NCBI GenBank assembly: GCA_000466585.1
Contig: KE993490.1
Span: 1-38,461 of the forward strand
DNA from: Clostridiales bacterium oral taxon 876 str. F0540
Lineage (GTDB): Bacteria > Bacillota > Clostridia > Clostridiales > Clostridiaceae
Direction of reading: 5' to 3'
DNA length: 38,461 bases
Shown here: piece by piece, positions 32,336 to 38,461 of the stretch
Layout: each line of letters starts with the position of its first letter
Position numbering within the stretch: position 1 is the stretch's first letter
Program-made: the position numbers and the translations under genes
Notes under the pieces: generated by a model
Databases searched by the model: none
What the model was told of the DNA's origin: nothing
What the model saw: only the letters and a program-made list of their open reading frames with translations

Positions 32336-32425
32336 CTCCTTTCATTCGAAACACTGTGTAGTCTAGAGTGCTCGTTCCCACTCGCAGGTTGCCCGTTAAA
32401 GCCCATTTAGGGCTTTAACCTCCTC
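32336..32425 (-). repeat. Dispersed leader repeat, copy D
   Basis: On the minus strand: GAGGA, then the perfect hairpin GTTAAAGCCC-TAAAT-GGGCTTTAAC, a variable core with GAGTGGGAACGAGCACTC that can fold on itself, then CAGTGTTTCGAATGAAAGGAG. This end gives the Shine-Dalgarno of the PstS-like gene 9 nt before ATG. It differs from copy C mostly in the second hairpin. Confidence 0.78.
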
Positions 32426-32568
32426 ATTAAAAATAACACTATATAATATAGGTATATTGACATTATTGACACTTTACCACCAGTCTAATATAATAATTCA
32501 AACTATAAGATGGATTATTTTGTGAAATTTCAGAATAAATATATAAAGAGCAGTGTAAAAATTTCTTC

Positions 32569-32597
32569 TTTAAATGAAAGCTTTAAAATGTTATAAT
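32569..32597 (+). promoter_or_regulatory. Weak candidate promoter for the coiled-coil protein gene
   Basis: TTTAAA (32569-32574), 17 bp, TATAAT (32592-32597). The rest of the 32426-32664 gap is AT-rich and shows nothing else I can support, except GCCCAGAGTATTCCAACT (about 32622-32639), which may be a decayed copy of the leader-repeat tail. Confidence 0.4.
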
Positions 32598-32664
32598 AAA
32601 AACAAGTTTTTGGAGGCAGGTGCCCAGAGTATTCCAACTAATAAACAAGGTGGGAAAAGTACAT

Positions 32665-32943
32665 ATGGATGAAGAACTTAAAAAAATGCTTGTAAAAATT
32701 CTTGAAAATCAGGAAGAATTTAAAGCTGAGATCAGAAAACATACAGAGGCTATCACCAGTCTTGATGAGAAAATCATGCAGAGAACAGAAGCACTATTTG
32801 ATGGTTATAAAATCAATTCTGAAAAGATTGATGAGCTTACAGATAAGATAGACGATTTAAGATTTGATGTAAATAATTTAGGAATAAAGACTTTGAAAAG
32901 TGAAAACAAGATTTTAGAATTAGATAGAAGACTTGCAAAGTAA
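32665..32943 (+). CDS. Small coiled-coil protein, function unknown
   Basis: A 92-residue, highly charged protein starting MDEELKKMLVKILENQ, with AAGGTGGG 10 nt upstream; a GTG at 32620 with a close GGAGG is a less likely start. Heptad-like spacing of hydrophobic residues throughout (for example INSEKIDELTDKIDDLRFDV) predicts a long coiled coil. There is no signal peptide or catalytic motif. It stands alone between divergent and convergent minus-strand genes. Confidence 0.7.
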   Translation: MDEELKKMLVKILENQEEFKAEIRKHTEAITSLDEKIMQRTEALFDGYKINSEKIDELTDKIDDLRFDVNNLGIKTLKSENKILELDRRLAK

Positions 32944-32953
32944 AATATAAACG

Positions 32954-33193
32954 GGATGCTGAAAAACAGCCTAAACCCATCTTGTGGTATTTGAATTCTA
33001 GGAAACTTTCGCTTTGCAGATAAGACTAATAATTAAAAATTTATAAATCCTAAATCCTATAAACTCACTTCGTTCAAACAATATAGGATTCTTAACGGAT
33101 TTATAAATTTTTTAATTAAAGTCTTATTGCTGCTTGCTCAAATGTTTCTACGTTTTCAAATACCACGCTAAGTTTGGCTGTTTTGCAACATCC
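32954..33193. repeat. 240-bp imperfect palindrome (MITE-like)
   Basis: The two arms, each about 110 bp, read alike when one is inverted: both begin GGATG.TG.AAAACAGCC, share GTGGTATTTGAA, later ATAAGACT..TAATTAAAAA, TTTATAAATCC and end at ATCCTATA around a central loop. They differ by scattered substitutions and small gaps. No protein is encoded. It lies between convergent genes and may also stop transcription. Confidence 0.75.
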
Positions 33194-33201
33194 TTTTTTA
33201 T

Positions 33202-34050
33202 TTAACAAGACAAGCTGTACTGATTTCTTCCGTTCTTTTTAGCATTAAGCATAGCTTCATTGGCATTTTTAATTACTTCTTCATTATTAGAGCCGAAGGA
33301 GAATTCAGAAATTCCAATGCTTAGTGTAAGCTTAACATTTGTTTCCCCAAATATAAATTCAGGTTCAGCTGAAGCTATTATATCTTTTGAAAGCTTAGTA
33401 ATAAGCTCTTTTGATTGATTTTTAATAATAACAGCAAATTCGTCATTATTAATTCTTGTTACCTCAGTATTTATATTATAACTATCTAAAACAGACTTAA
33501 TTCTGTTTGGAACCTCAATGAGAACCTTGTCACCAATTTCAAAACCATAATTTTTGTTTATGTTGTCAAAACGGTCAATATCAATATCGAGTACAAATCC
33601 ACTAGAAGAATTATTTATATTATTAATAACAACATCCTTATTCATTTCTCTATTAATCATAACATTACCTCCTGTTTCATTAAAGCAATTCAATGTAATT
33701 TTAGGAAATATATCAATATATACTCCTCTAATCCTATAGTCCTTAGGTGATAGACCGTATAATTTTTTAAAGGCTCTGGAATAGGCTTCAGAAGAATAAT
33801 ACTGATATTTAAGAGCTATATACAAAATAGTATAACTTGAATTAACAAGCTCCAAAGCTGATAAGGAAAGGCGTCTTTTCCTAATATAATCCTTAACGGT
33901 TGTCCCAAGTATATTTGAGAAAACAGCATAGAAGGAAGACAAAGACATTAAAGCAGCCTTAGCAGTATCTTCTAGATTAATTCTTTCATATAGGTTTTTC
34001 TCTATAAAATCTATAGAACTTTGAATTCTTTCAATTAATTGAATTTCCAT
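33202..34050 (-). CDS. AraC-type regulator fused to a degenerate GGDEF domain
   Basis: A 282-residue two-domain protein. Residues about 1-105 are an AraC helix-turn-helix pair (INLEDTAKAALMSLSSFYAVFSNILG and YIALKYQYYSSEAYSRAFKKLYGLSPKDYR). Residues about 150-282 are GGDEF-like: FVLDIDIDRFDNINKNYGFEIGDKVL has the usual metal and substrate residues, but the signature is NNDEF (in TRINNDEFAVII) rather than GGDEF, and the end ANEAMLNAKKNGRNQYS is canonical. The missing glycines make cyclic-di-GMP synthesis unlikely; it may bind GTP or a nucleotide signal. The order DNA-binding first, GGDEF last, is unusual. GGAGG lies 9 nt before ATG, inside the palindrome GGAGGCCTCC. Confidence 0.85.
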   Translation of the reverse strand: MEIQLIERIQSSIDFIEKNLYERINLEDTAKAALMSLSSFYAVFSNILGTTVKDYIRKRRLSLSALELVNSSYTILYIALKYQYYSSEAYSRAFKKLYGLSPKDYRIRGVYIDIFPKITLNCFNETGGNVMINREMNKDVVINNINNSSSGFVLDIDIDRFDNINKNYGFEIGDKVLIEVPNRIKSVLDSYNINTEVTRINNDEFAVIIKNQSKELITKLSKDIIASAEPEFIFGETNVKLTLSIGISEFSFGSNNEEVIKNANEAMLNAKKNGRNQYSLSC

Positions 34051-34130
34051 GGTAGGAGGCCTCCGTAAGATATCTTAATAATATTATATAGGCTTAAGAA
34101 AATTTATGCATGATATTTTTTCCGAAGTTA

Positions 34131-34153
34131 AAGGAACCTCAAAAAGGTTCCTT
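34131..34153 (-). terminator. Hairpin at the 3' end of the MerR-like gene
   Basis: AAGGAACCT (34131-34139) pairs with AGGTTCCTT (34145-34153), overlapping the MerR-like stop codon. The T-run on the minus strand is short (TTT), so termination may be weak. Confidence 0.5.
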
Positions 34154-34406
34154 AAGTTAAGATATTTTTTATTTCAGGAATGCTAAGTCCTTTTCTTTTT
34201 AATTCCTGTATTTCATTAATTTTTTGTATTGCCTTTTCTCTTGGAAATCTGCGTGTCAAATTTTCCTCTTCCTGCTCAAAGGGAATCATGCCTTCTTCTG
34301 TATAAAATTTTAAGGTGCTGTAACGGCAGCCAGTTATACGTACTAACTCGCCTATAGATACATACTCAGATGATAGTATTTTTTCCATGGTACGCTGACG
34401 GGACAT
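34152..34406 (-). CDS. Small MerR-like DNA-binding protein
   Basis: An 84-residue protein starting MSRQRTMEKIL, with GGGGAGG 6 nt upstream. SSEYVSIGELVRITGCRYSTLKFYTEEGMI is a MerR-type winged helix-turn-helix and the RFPREKAIQKINEIQELKRKGLSIPEIKNIL segment is the second part of the domain. The effector-binding domain and long dimerisation helix of full MerR proteins are absent. It starts 14 bp after the upstream gene ends, so the two form an operon, and it may regulate it. Confidence 0.83.
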   Translation of the reverse strand: MSRQRTMEKILSSEYVSIGELVRITGCRYSTLKFYTEEGMIPFEQEEENLTRRFPREKAIQKINEIQELKRKGLSIPEIKNILT

Positions 34407-34420
34407 TAAAATCCTCCCCT

Positions 34421-35413
34421 TCAATAAATTGGATATTTTCTTAAACGTACACCTTGTACTGGAAATTGATAATTCATAGCTGTTGGTACAGCCTCGTACA
34501 AGAAATTATCTATTTTTATAAGAGGAACTTCTCCCTTGCGAATTACAGTAAAAGTATGCCCGTATTGCTCTAGTCTTGCCTTTACATCACGAAGACGCTC
34601 TTCTTTATTTTCAAACATGGCCTCAGTATCAATAAAGATAGATTGAGAACGCTGGAAAAAAGGAAAAACAAAATTTACACCTGTACCTATTTGAGTAGAC
34701 ATAATATCCTTTTTTATATTTAAAAAGTTCTTTATTGCTGTTTCAATAGATTTGTGAATATTTATTGAGAAAATTTGCCTAGCAAAAGAATCTCCTTCAA
34801 ATAACTGATTTATTCGCTCAGCTACTCTTTTTAATTCTTCTTTAGAAAAAATATCATAAATAGAGCCGCTTTCTCTCATGAGCCAAAGCATAAGAATAGC
34901 TTCCTCTGTCATAATACTATCTTCTAAAATTTCAGCACGAAGACCTTCAGTGATTTTTGTATACAACTCCCCATTACTGCGGTATTCCTTAATGGAAACA
35001 CCAGCTGTTTTAAATTCTAAATCACATCCAAGAAGGTTAGGTATTTCCTCTAATGCATCAATGCCTTTAAGTGAATCTGCCAGAGTTCGTTCGATTTCCT
35101 TCAACTGTTTATTTGATAGTTTGATAACATGTGAAAGATAGTTTGAAAGAGTATCGCTCATGCTTTCATTTCTTCCAAGAATAATCTTTAAAATAGTTTC
35201 CTGATAGAAATTAATTGAAGGATTCGATAAATCCTGTTTAGTAAATGTCAAATCTTTTGAGTTAACATTAAATTTTTTATCTAAATACAACTCTAAAATC
35301 ACTGCAGCAGACATACAACGTAAAGCTGCTTTTTTAGCGGTAGTTAAATGAATACTGTCTTGAGCATTTAATGCTATAATGGAAAAGTTTTGAGCAAAAG
35401 TAAGTTCTATCAC
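34421..35413 (-). CDS. Protein of unknown function, possibly GPP34-like
   Basis: A 330-residue cytoplasmic protein with a GTG start, 7 nt after GGGGG. I do not recognise it with confidence. The N-terminal part (alternating helices with AALRCMSAAVILELYLDKKFNV near 29-50) recalls GPP34/Vps74-like all-helical domains, which bind phosphoinositides in eukaryotes and are of unknown role in bacteria. No signal peptide, membrane helix or catalytic motif is visible. It is co-transcribed with a MerR-like regulator. Confidence 0.7.
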   Translation of the reverse strand: MIELTFAQNFSIIALNAQDSIHLTTAKKAALRCMSAAVILELYLDKKFNVNSKDLTFTKQDLSNPSINFYQETILKIILGRNESMSDTLSNYLSHVIKLSNKQLKEIERTLADSLKGIDALEEIPNLLGCDLEFKTAGVSIKEYRSNGELYTKITEGLRAEILEDSIMTEEAILMLWLMRESGSIYDIFSKEELKRVAERINQLFEGDSFARQIFSINIHKSIETAIKNFLNIKKDIMSTQIGTGVNFVFPFFQRSQSIFIDTEAMFENKEERLRDVKARLEQYGHTFTVIRKGEVPLIKIDNFLYEAVPTAMNYQFPVQGVRLRKYPIY

Positions 35414-35433
35414 AATAAAACCCCCATGTATTA

Positions 35434-35470
35434 TTTAGTTATTAGTTATTACTTATTACTTACTACTTAC
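35434..35470. repeat. Short degenerate tandem repeat (TTAGTTA/TTACTTA type)
   Basis: The sequence repeats TTAGTTATTAGTTATTACTT and continues TATTACTTACTACTTAC, a 7-bp-period microsatellite, 20-55 bp upstream of the GTG start of the unknown protein gene. Copy-number change could shift promoter spacing. Confidence 0.6.
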
Positions 35471-35514
35471 GATTTAAATATAAACCTACAGGAAAATAAA
35501 GTCAATAGAAAATA

Positions 35515-35548
35515 AAAAAACTATGGCTTTTATATAAGCATAGTTTTT
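35515..35548 (-). terminator. Terminator of the small membrane protein gene
   Basis: On the minus strand AAAACTATGCTT pairs with AAGCCATAGTTTTTTT (one bulged base), with a T-run. It lies just beyond the stop codon of the 113-residue membrane protein. Confidence 0.75.
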
Positions 35549-35558
35549 ATAAACATCT

Positions 35559-35900
35559 TTATAGTAAAAACACTCCATATCCGATTAATAAAGAAACAAT
35601 GCCAGATAAAAACATAAGTAGTGTAAAACTCATATTCTTATCTCTTTCTTTCATATAATCTTCAGCAAAATTATTGGAACTTCTTATATAGTTATTGCTT
35701 GCGCTTATTTGGGCAGTCTTTCCTGAGCCTAGTATGGCTAGACCTGAAATTATGGACATTACAACACCGCCTATACATATACCATACCCAATATTATGAA
35801 GCGTAAACTCATTTTTTATAAGGAATACCAATAGCACAATGACAAGATTTGCTGCTGTTAAAATTAATACTTTCTTTAAATAGCTGATTATAGATCTCAT
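35559..35900 (-). CDS. Small three-helix membrane protein, function unknown
   Basis: A 113-residue protein with three hydrophobic segments: about 9-28 (VLILTAANLVIVLLVFLI), 37-58 (IGYGICIGGVVMSIISGLAIL) and 92-112 (FTLLMFLSGIVSLLIGYGVFL). A polar loop with SASNNYIRSSNNFAEDYMKE lies between the second and third. GGGGGCG precedes ATG. I do not recognise the family; it stands alone between a terminator and a divergent gene. Confidence 0.75.
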   Translation of the reverse strand: MRSIISYLKKVLILTAANLVIVLLVFLIKNEFTLHNIGYGICIGGVVMSIISGLAILGSGKTAQISASNNYIRSSNNFAEDYMKERDKNMSFTLLMFLSGIVSLLIGYGVFLL

Positions 35901-36102
35901 GATATCGCCCCCAAATCTCTAATCTATCAATAGCCTAAAGTTAATATCAATATACAATATTATTTCATATTTTATGATATATTTCAATATAATGTAAATT
36001 TATCCTATGAAATTATAGCAATATAGAATATTTCATGTATTCATACTATAATTAATATATTAAAACCCAAAGTAGCAATAAGGGATGAAGGAGACTAAAC
36101 AA

Positions 36103-36441
36103 ATGAACATACAAATATTCGGAGTAAAAAAATGCTTTGATACACAGAAGGCAGAAAGATATTTTAAGGAAAGAAAAATTAAGTATCAGTTTATAGATAT
36201 AAACCAGAAGGCCTTAAGCAAAAGAGAACTTGAAAGTGTTAGAGCAGCGGTTGGATTTAAAAATTTAATTGATGAAAAGTCTAAAGAATATACAAAATTA
36301 AATATTGCTCAGATAAGAAGCGACAGTGTTAAGGAAGAACTTTTATTAAATAACCCAAAGCTTTATAAAACGCCAATAGTCAGAAACGGAAAACAGGCCT
36401 CTGTAGGCTATGTTCCGGAAGTATGGGAAACCTGGGAGTAG
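36103..36441 (+). CDS. ArsC/Spx-family thioredoxin-fold protein
   Basis: A 112-residue protein starting MNIQIFGVKKC, set by GAAGGAG 8 nt upstream. The single N-terminal cysteine in KKCFDTQKAERYF and the C-terminal LLLNNPKLYKTPIVRNGKQASVGY match the ArsC/Spx family. It lacks the CxxC of classical Spx and the usual arsenate-reductase neighbours, so it fits the Spx/MgsR-like or YffB-like group: a thiol-based redox protein or RNA polymerase-binding regulator. Function is not settled from sequence. Confidence 0.85.
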   Translation: MNIQIFGVKKCFDTQKAERYFKERKIKYQFIDINQKALSKRELESVRAAVGFKNLIDEKSKEYTKLNIAQIRSDSVKEELLLNNPKLYKTPIVRNGKQASVGYVPEVWETWE

Positions 36442-36457
36442 GTTTCCTATACTTTTA
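36426..36457 (+). terminator. Terminator of the ArsC/Spx-family gene
   Basis: GGAAACC (36426-36432) pairs with GGTTTCC (36441-36447), followed by TATACTTTTATT. The left arm lies within the last codons of the gene. Confidence 0.7.
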
Positions 36458-36583
36458 TTGCATATGTCAACCGATTGATATATGCATAGCAGGAAAGTAT
36501 ACTTTATATTGAAAGTTTAGTGGAATACTAATATAGTAGACAAAAATAAAATACAAAATAACTTTTATTTGGAGAGTGAAAAA

Positions 36584-38260
36584 ATGATTAAAAAGTGGTG
36601 GCATGATTCTATAGTTTATCAAATTTACCCTAAAAGCTTTCAGGATACAAATGGTGATGGAGTTGGCGATGTTAAGGGTATTATAGATCATTTGGATTAC
36701 TTAAAGGAGCTTGGAATTAATGTTATATGGATTTGTCCTATATTTAAGTCTCCAATGGTTGACCACGGTTATGATATTTCGGACTATTATGAAATAGATC
36801 CTTCCTTTGGAACTATGGAAGATATGGATGAATTAATAGAGGAAGCTAAAAAAAGAGATATTAAGATTTTAATGGACTTGGTAATTAATCATAGTTCAGA
36901 CAAACATATTTGGTTTCAAAAGGCTATGGAGGATTTAAACAGCAAATACGCTGATTACTACATAATTAGAGAAGGAAAAGATGGAAATCCTCCAAACAAC
37001 TGGCGTTCTATATTTGGGGGCAGTGCTTGGGAAAGAATTGGTGCTACAAATAAATATTATCTTCATTTATTTACGAAAGGACAGCCTGATCTAAACTGGG
37101 AAAATGAAGAGCTTAGAGATGAACTTTATAAAATGGTTAACTACTGGCTTGAAAAGGGCTTGGGCGGCTTTAGAGTAGATGCTATAAGCCATATAAAAAA
37201 GAATTTTGATTATGTTAATCTTCCTGCTGATGGCTCTGATGGATTAGTTGGAGCTTGGGAGTATTATCAAAATTCTGAGGGAATTGGCGAGTTTTTAAAT
37301 GAACTAAAGGAAAAGACTTTTAAAATTTATGACAGCATGACTGTGGCAGAGGCAGATAAGCTTGAGGGAGAAAAATTAAAAAGATTTATTGGTGAAGACG
37401 GATACTTCTCAACTGTTTTTGATTTTTCACATGCGCCTTATAGAATAAGAGAGGAAAAGTGGAAAGATAATCATATAGCAATGATAAATGAAATAAGAGA
37501 CAAGATATTTGAAAAGCAATTATCATCTATTGACTGCGGATTTTTGTCCAACTTCATTGAAAATCACGATATGCCAAGAAGTGCAGATCGGCTTATACCT
37601 CAGGAGGATATTAGTTTCTACAGTGAAACAATGCTGGCTAACATGTACTTCTTCTTAAGGGGAATTCCTTTTATATATCAAGGTCAGGAAATTGGAATGA
37701 GAGATTTTCCTAAGAAGTCTATAAAGGAATTTCTAGATGTGCCAACTTATCAGATTTATGACAAAATGCTTAAAGAAGGACTGACTAAAGAGGAAGCCTT
37801 AAACAAAATAAATATAGAATCCAGAGAGCACAGCAGAACTCCTTTTCAGTGGAGCACTCAGAAGAATGCAGGCTTCTCAGCCGGTACTCCATGGTTTGAT
37901 ATAAACCCCAATTATAAAGAGATTAACGTAGAAAGCCAGATAGTGGATGAGGCTTCCTTATTAAGCTATTATAAGAAATTAACTTTGCTTCGAAGTCATG
38001 CAGAATATAAGGAAGTGTTTGTTTATGGAGATTTTATTCCTCTTTATAAGGATAAGGATGGGATAATAGCTTATGAGAGGAAAGACGAAAACAAGAGAGT
38101 TATAGTTATAAATAACTGGACTAATAAAGAGTATATTTTAGAGTTTAATGAGGGCTTAAAGAAAATACTATTAAATAACTATAATAAGTTTTTTGTAGAC
38201 AACGATTCTATAAAATTGATGCCTTATCAAGCGGTTGTATTAGAAATTGGAGTTAAATAA
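36584..38260 (+). CDS. GH13 alpha-glucosidase (oligo-1,6-glucosidase-like)
   Basis: A 558-residue cytoplasmic glycoside hydrolase starting MIKKWWHDSIVYQIYPKSFQ, with GGAGAG upstream. GH13 conserved regions are present: DLVINHSSD (about 98-106), GFRVDAISHIKK with the nucleophile Asp (near 199), MTVAEADKL with the acid/base Glu (near 255), and FIENHDMPRS (near 326). DTNGDGVGDVKGI is the calcium-type loop. The length and order fit subfamily 31 (oligo-1,6-glucosidase, alpha-glucosidase, trehalose-6-phosphate hydrolase). The residue after the nucleophile is Ala, where 1,6-specific enzymes usually have Val, so 1,4 linkages are a better guess. No sugar transporter is adjacent within the window. Confidence 0.93.
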   Translation: MIKKWWHDSIVYQIYPKSFQDTNGDGVGDVKGIIDHLDYLKELGINVIWICPIFKSPMVDHGYDISDYYEIDPSFGTMEDMDELIEEAKKRDIKILMDLVINHSSDKHIWFQKAMEDLNSKYADYYIIREGKDGNPPNNWRSIFGGSAWERIGATNKYYLHLFTKGQPDLNWENEELRDELYKMVNYWLEKGLGGFRVDAISHIKKNFDYVNLPADGSDGLVGAWEYYQNSEGIGEFLNELKEKTFKIYDSMTVAEADKLEGEKLKRFIGEDGYFSTVFDFSHAPYRIREEKWKDNHIAMINEIRDKIFEKQLSSIDCGFLSNFIENHDMPRSADRLIPQEDISFYSETMLANMYFFLRGIPFIYQGQEIGMRDFPKKSIKEFLDVPTYQIYDKMLKEGLTKEEALNKINIESREHSRTPFQWSTQKNAGFSAGTPWFDINPNYKEINVESQIVDEASLLSYYKKLTLLRSHAEYKEVFVYGDFIPLYKDKDGIIAYERKDENKRVIVINNWTNKEYILEFNEGLKKILLNNYNKFFVDNDSIKLMPYQAVVLEIGVK

Positions 38261-38284
38261 ATCTATTATGAAGAATTATAAAGG

Positions 38285-38311
38285 CAGTCTTACAGTGTAA
38301 GGCTGTTTTTT
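38285..38311 (+). terminator. Terminator of the alpha-glucosidase gene
   Basis: CAGTCTTAC (38285-38293) pairs with GTAAGGCTG (38297-38305) with one wobble, then TTTTTT. Confidence 0.85.
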
Positions 38312-38346
38312 GTCGTTAAAAATATTATAGTTCTATATGTAAAAAA

Positions 38347-38375
38347 TTGAGATTAATTTTATGATTATGTATAAT
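38347..38375 (+). promoter_or_regulatory. Promoter of a gene beyond the right edge
   Basis: TTGAGA (38347-38352), 17 bp, TATAAT (38370-38375). It is followed by the start of a leader repeat, as before the thioesterase and zinc lipoprotein genes. Confidence 0.6.
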
Positions 38376-38427
38376 TAAATAAATGTGTAACTATATGAAA
38401 TGCTGCTCTAATAATAAGAATATATGT

Positions 38428-38461
38428 GGAGGTAAAAGCCCTAAATGGGCTTTTACGAGTA
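38428..38461 (+). repeat. Dispersed leader repeat, copy E (5' part only)
   Basis: GGAG followed by the perfect hairpin GTAAAAGCCC-TAAAT-GGGCTTTTAC, then GAGTA at the window edge. This is the opposite end of the repeat from copy A, so a variable hairpin, a GAAAGGAG tail and a start codon should follow outside the window. Confidence 0.72.

Noticed and set aside
34055..34064. GGAGGCCTCC palindrome as an operator
   Set aside because: It is only 10 bp and contains the Shine-Dalgarno of the AraC-GGDEF gene, so chance is a fair explanation.

Overview
The window looks like a chromosomal segment of a low-G+C member of the Clostridiaceae (Clostridium sensu lato). The support is AT-rich coding sequence, strong AAAGGAGG-type ribosome binding sites, the Firmicutes order hpt-ftsH, a clostridial formate-tetrahydrofolate ligase, paired CrcB proteins and DUF4250. 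About 13.9 kb (2487-16379) is foreign: visibly richer in G+C, with its own integrase, and bounded by recombination sites.

Host left flank (1-2486): hpt and ftsH. The intrinsic terminator of ftsH is split. Its left stem arm is at 2479-2486 and its right arm plus T-run at 16378-16390, with the element sitting in the hairpin loop.

Integrated element (2487-16379): the leftward part carries a large serine recombinase (TnpX type), a TnpW-like protein, a lone HK97-type major capsid protein, several small proteins including zinc ribbons, a PrimPol/D5 superfamily-3 helicase primase and an excisionase-like protein. At the 3' end of the primase gene are twelve copies of the heptamer GTAGCAG, placed with exact mirror symmetry over 302 bp; this is the likely replication origin. 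The set Int, Xis, primase, origin and capsid resembles a phage satellite (PICI or P4-like), but no portal, terminase, protease or tail gene is present. The rightward part is cargo: a zinc-finger protein of unknown function, then a three-gene overlapping operon (XRE regulator, methylase-like subunit, and a 1351-residue GIY-YIG-like nuclease / SF2 helicase / N6-adenine methylase fusion) that looks like a restriction-type defence system. A palindromic operator overlaps its promoter.

Host right flank (16380-38461): an ECF sigma factor and its membrane anti-sigma factor, a hotdog thioesterase, formate-THF ligase, a secreted calcium-loop protein, a zinc-binding lipoprotein behind a Fur-family (Zur-like) palindrome, two MFS transporters, DUF4250, a VOC protein, a CrcB pair, an AraC regulator, a serine hydrolase, a PstS-like/DUF3298 lipoprotein pair, an AraC-GGDEF fusion, a MerR-like regulator with an unknown partner, an ArsC/Spx-family protein and a GH13 alpha-glucosidase.

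A dispersed leader repeat recurs at five places (before hpt, the thioesterase, the zinc lipoprotein, the PstS-like gene, and at the right edge). It is a hairpin with a TAAAT loop, then a variable second hairpin, then a conserved tail that supplies the Shine-Dalgarno sequence. Two large imperfect palindromes (24635-24733 and 32954-33193) look like small non-autonomous repeats. All assignments come from reading the sequence; no database search was run.
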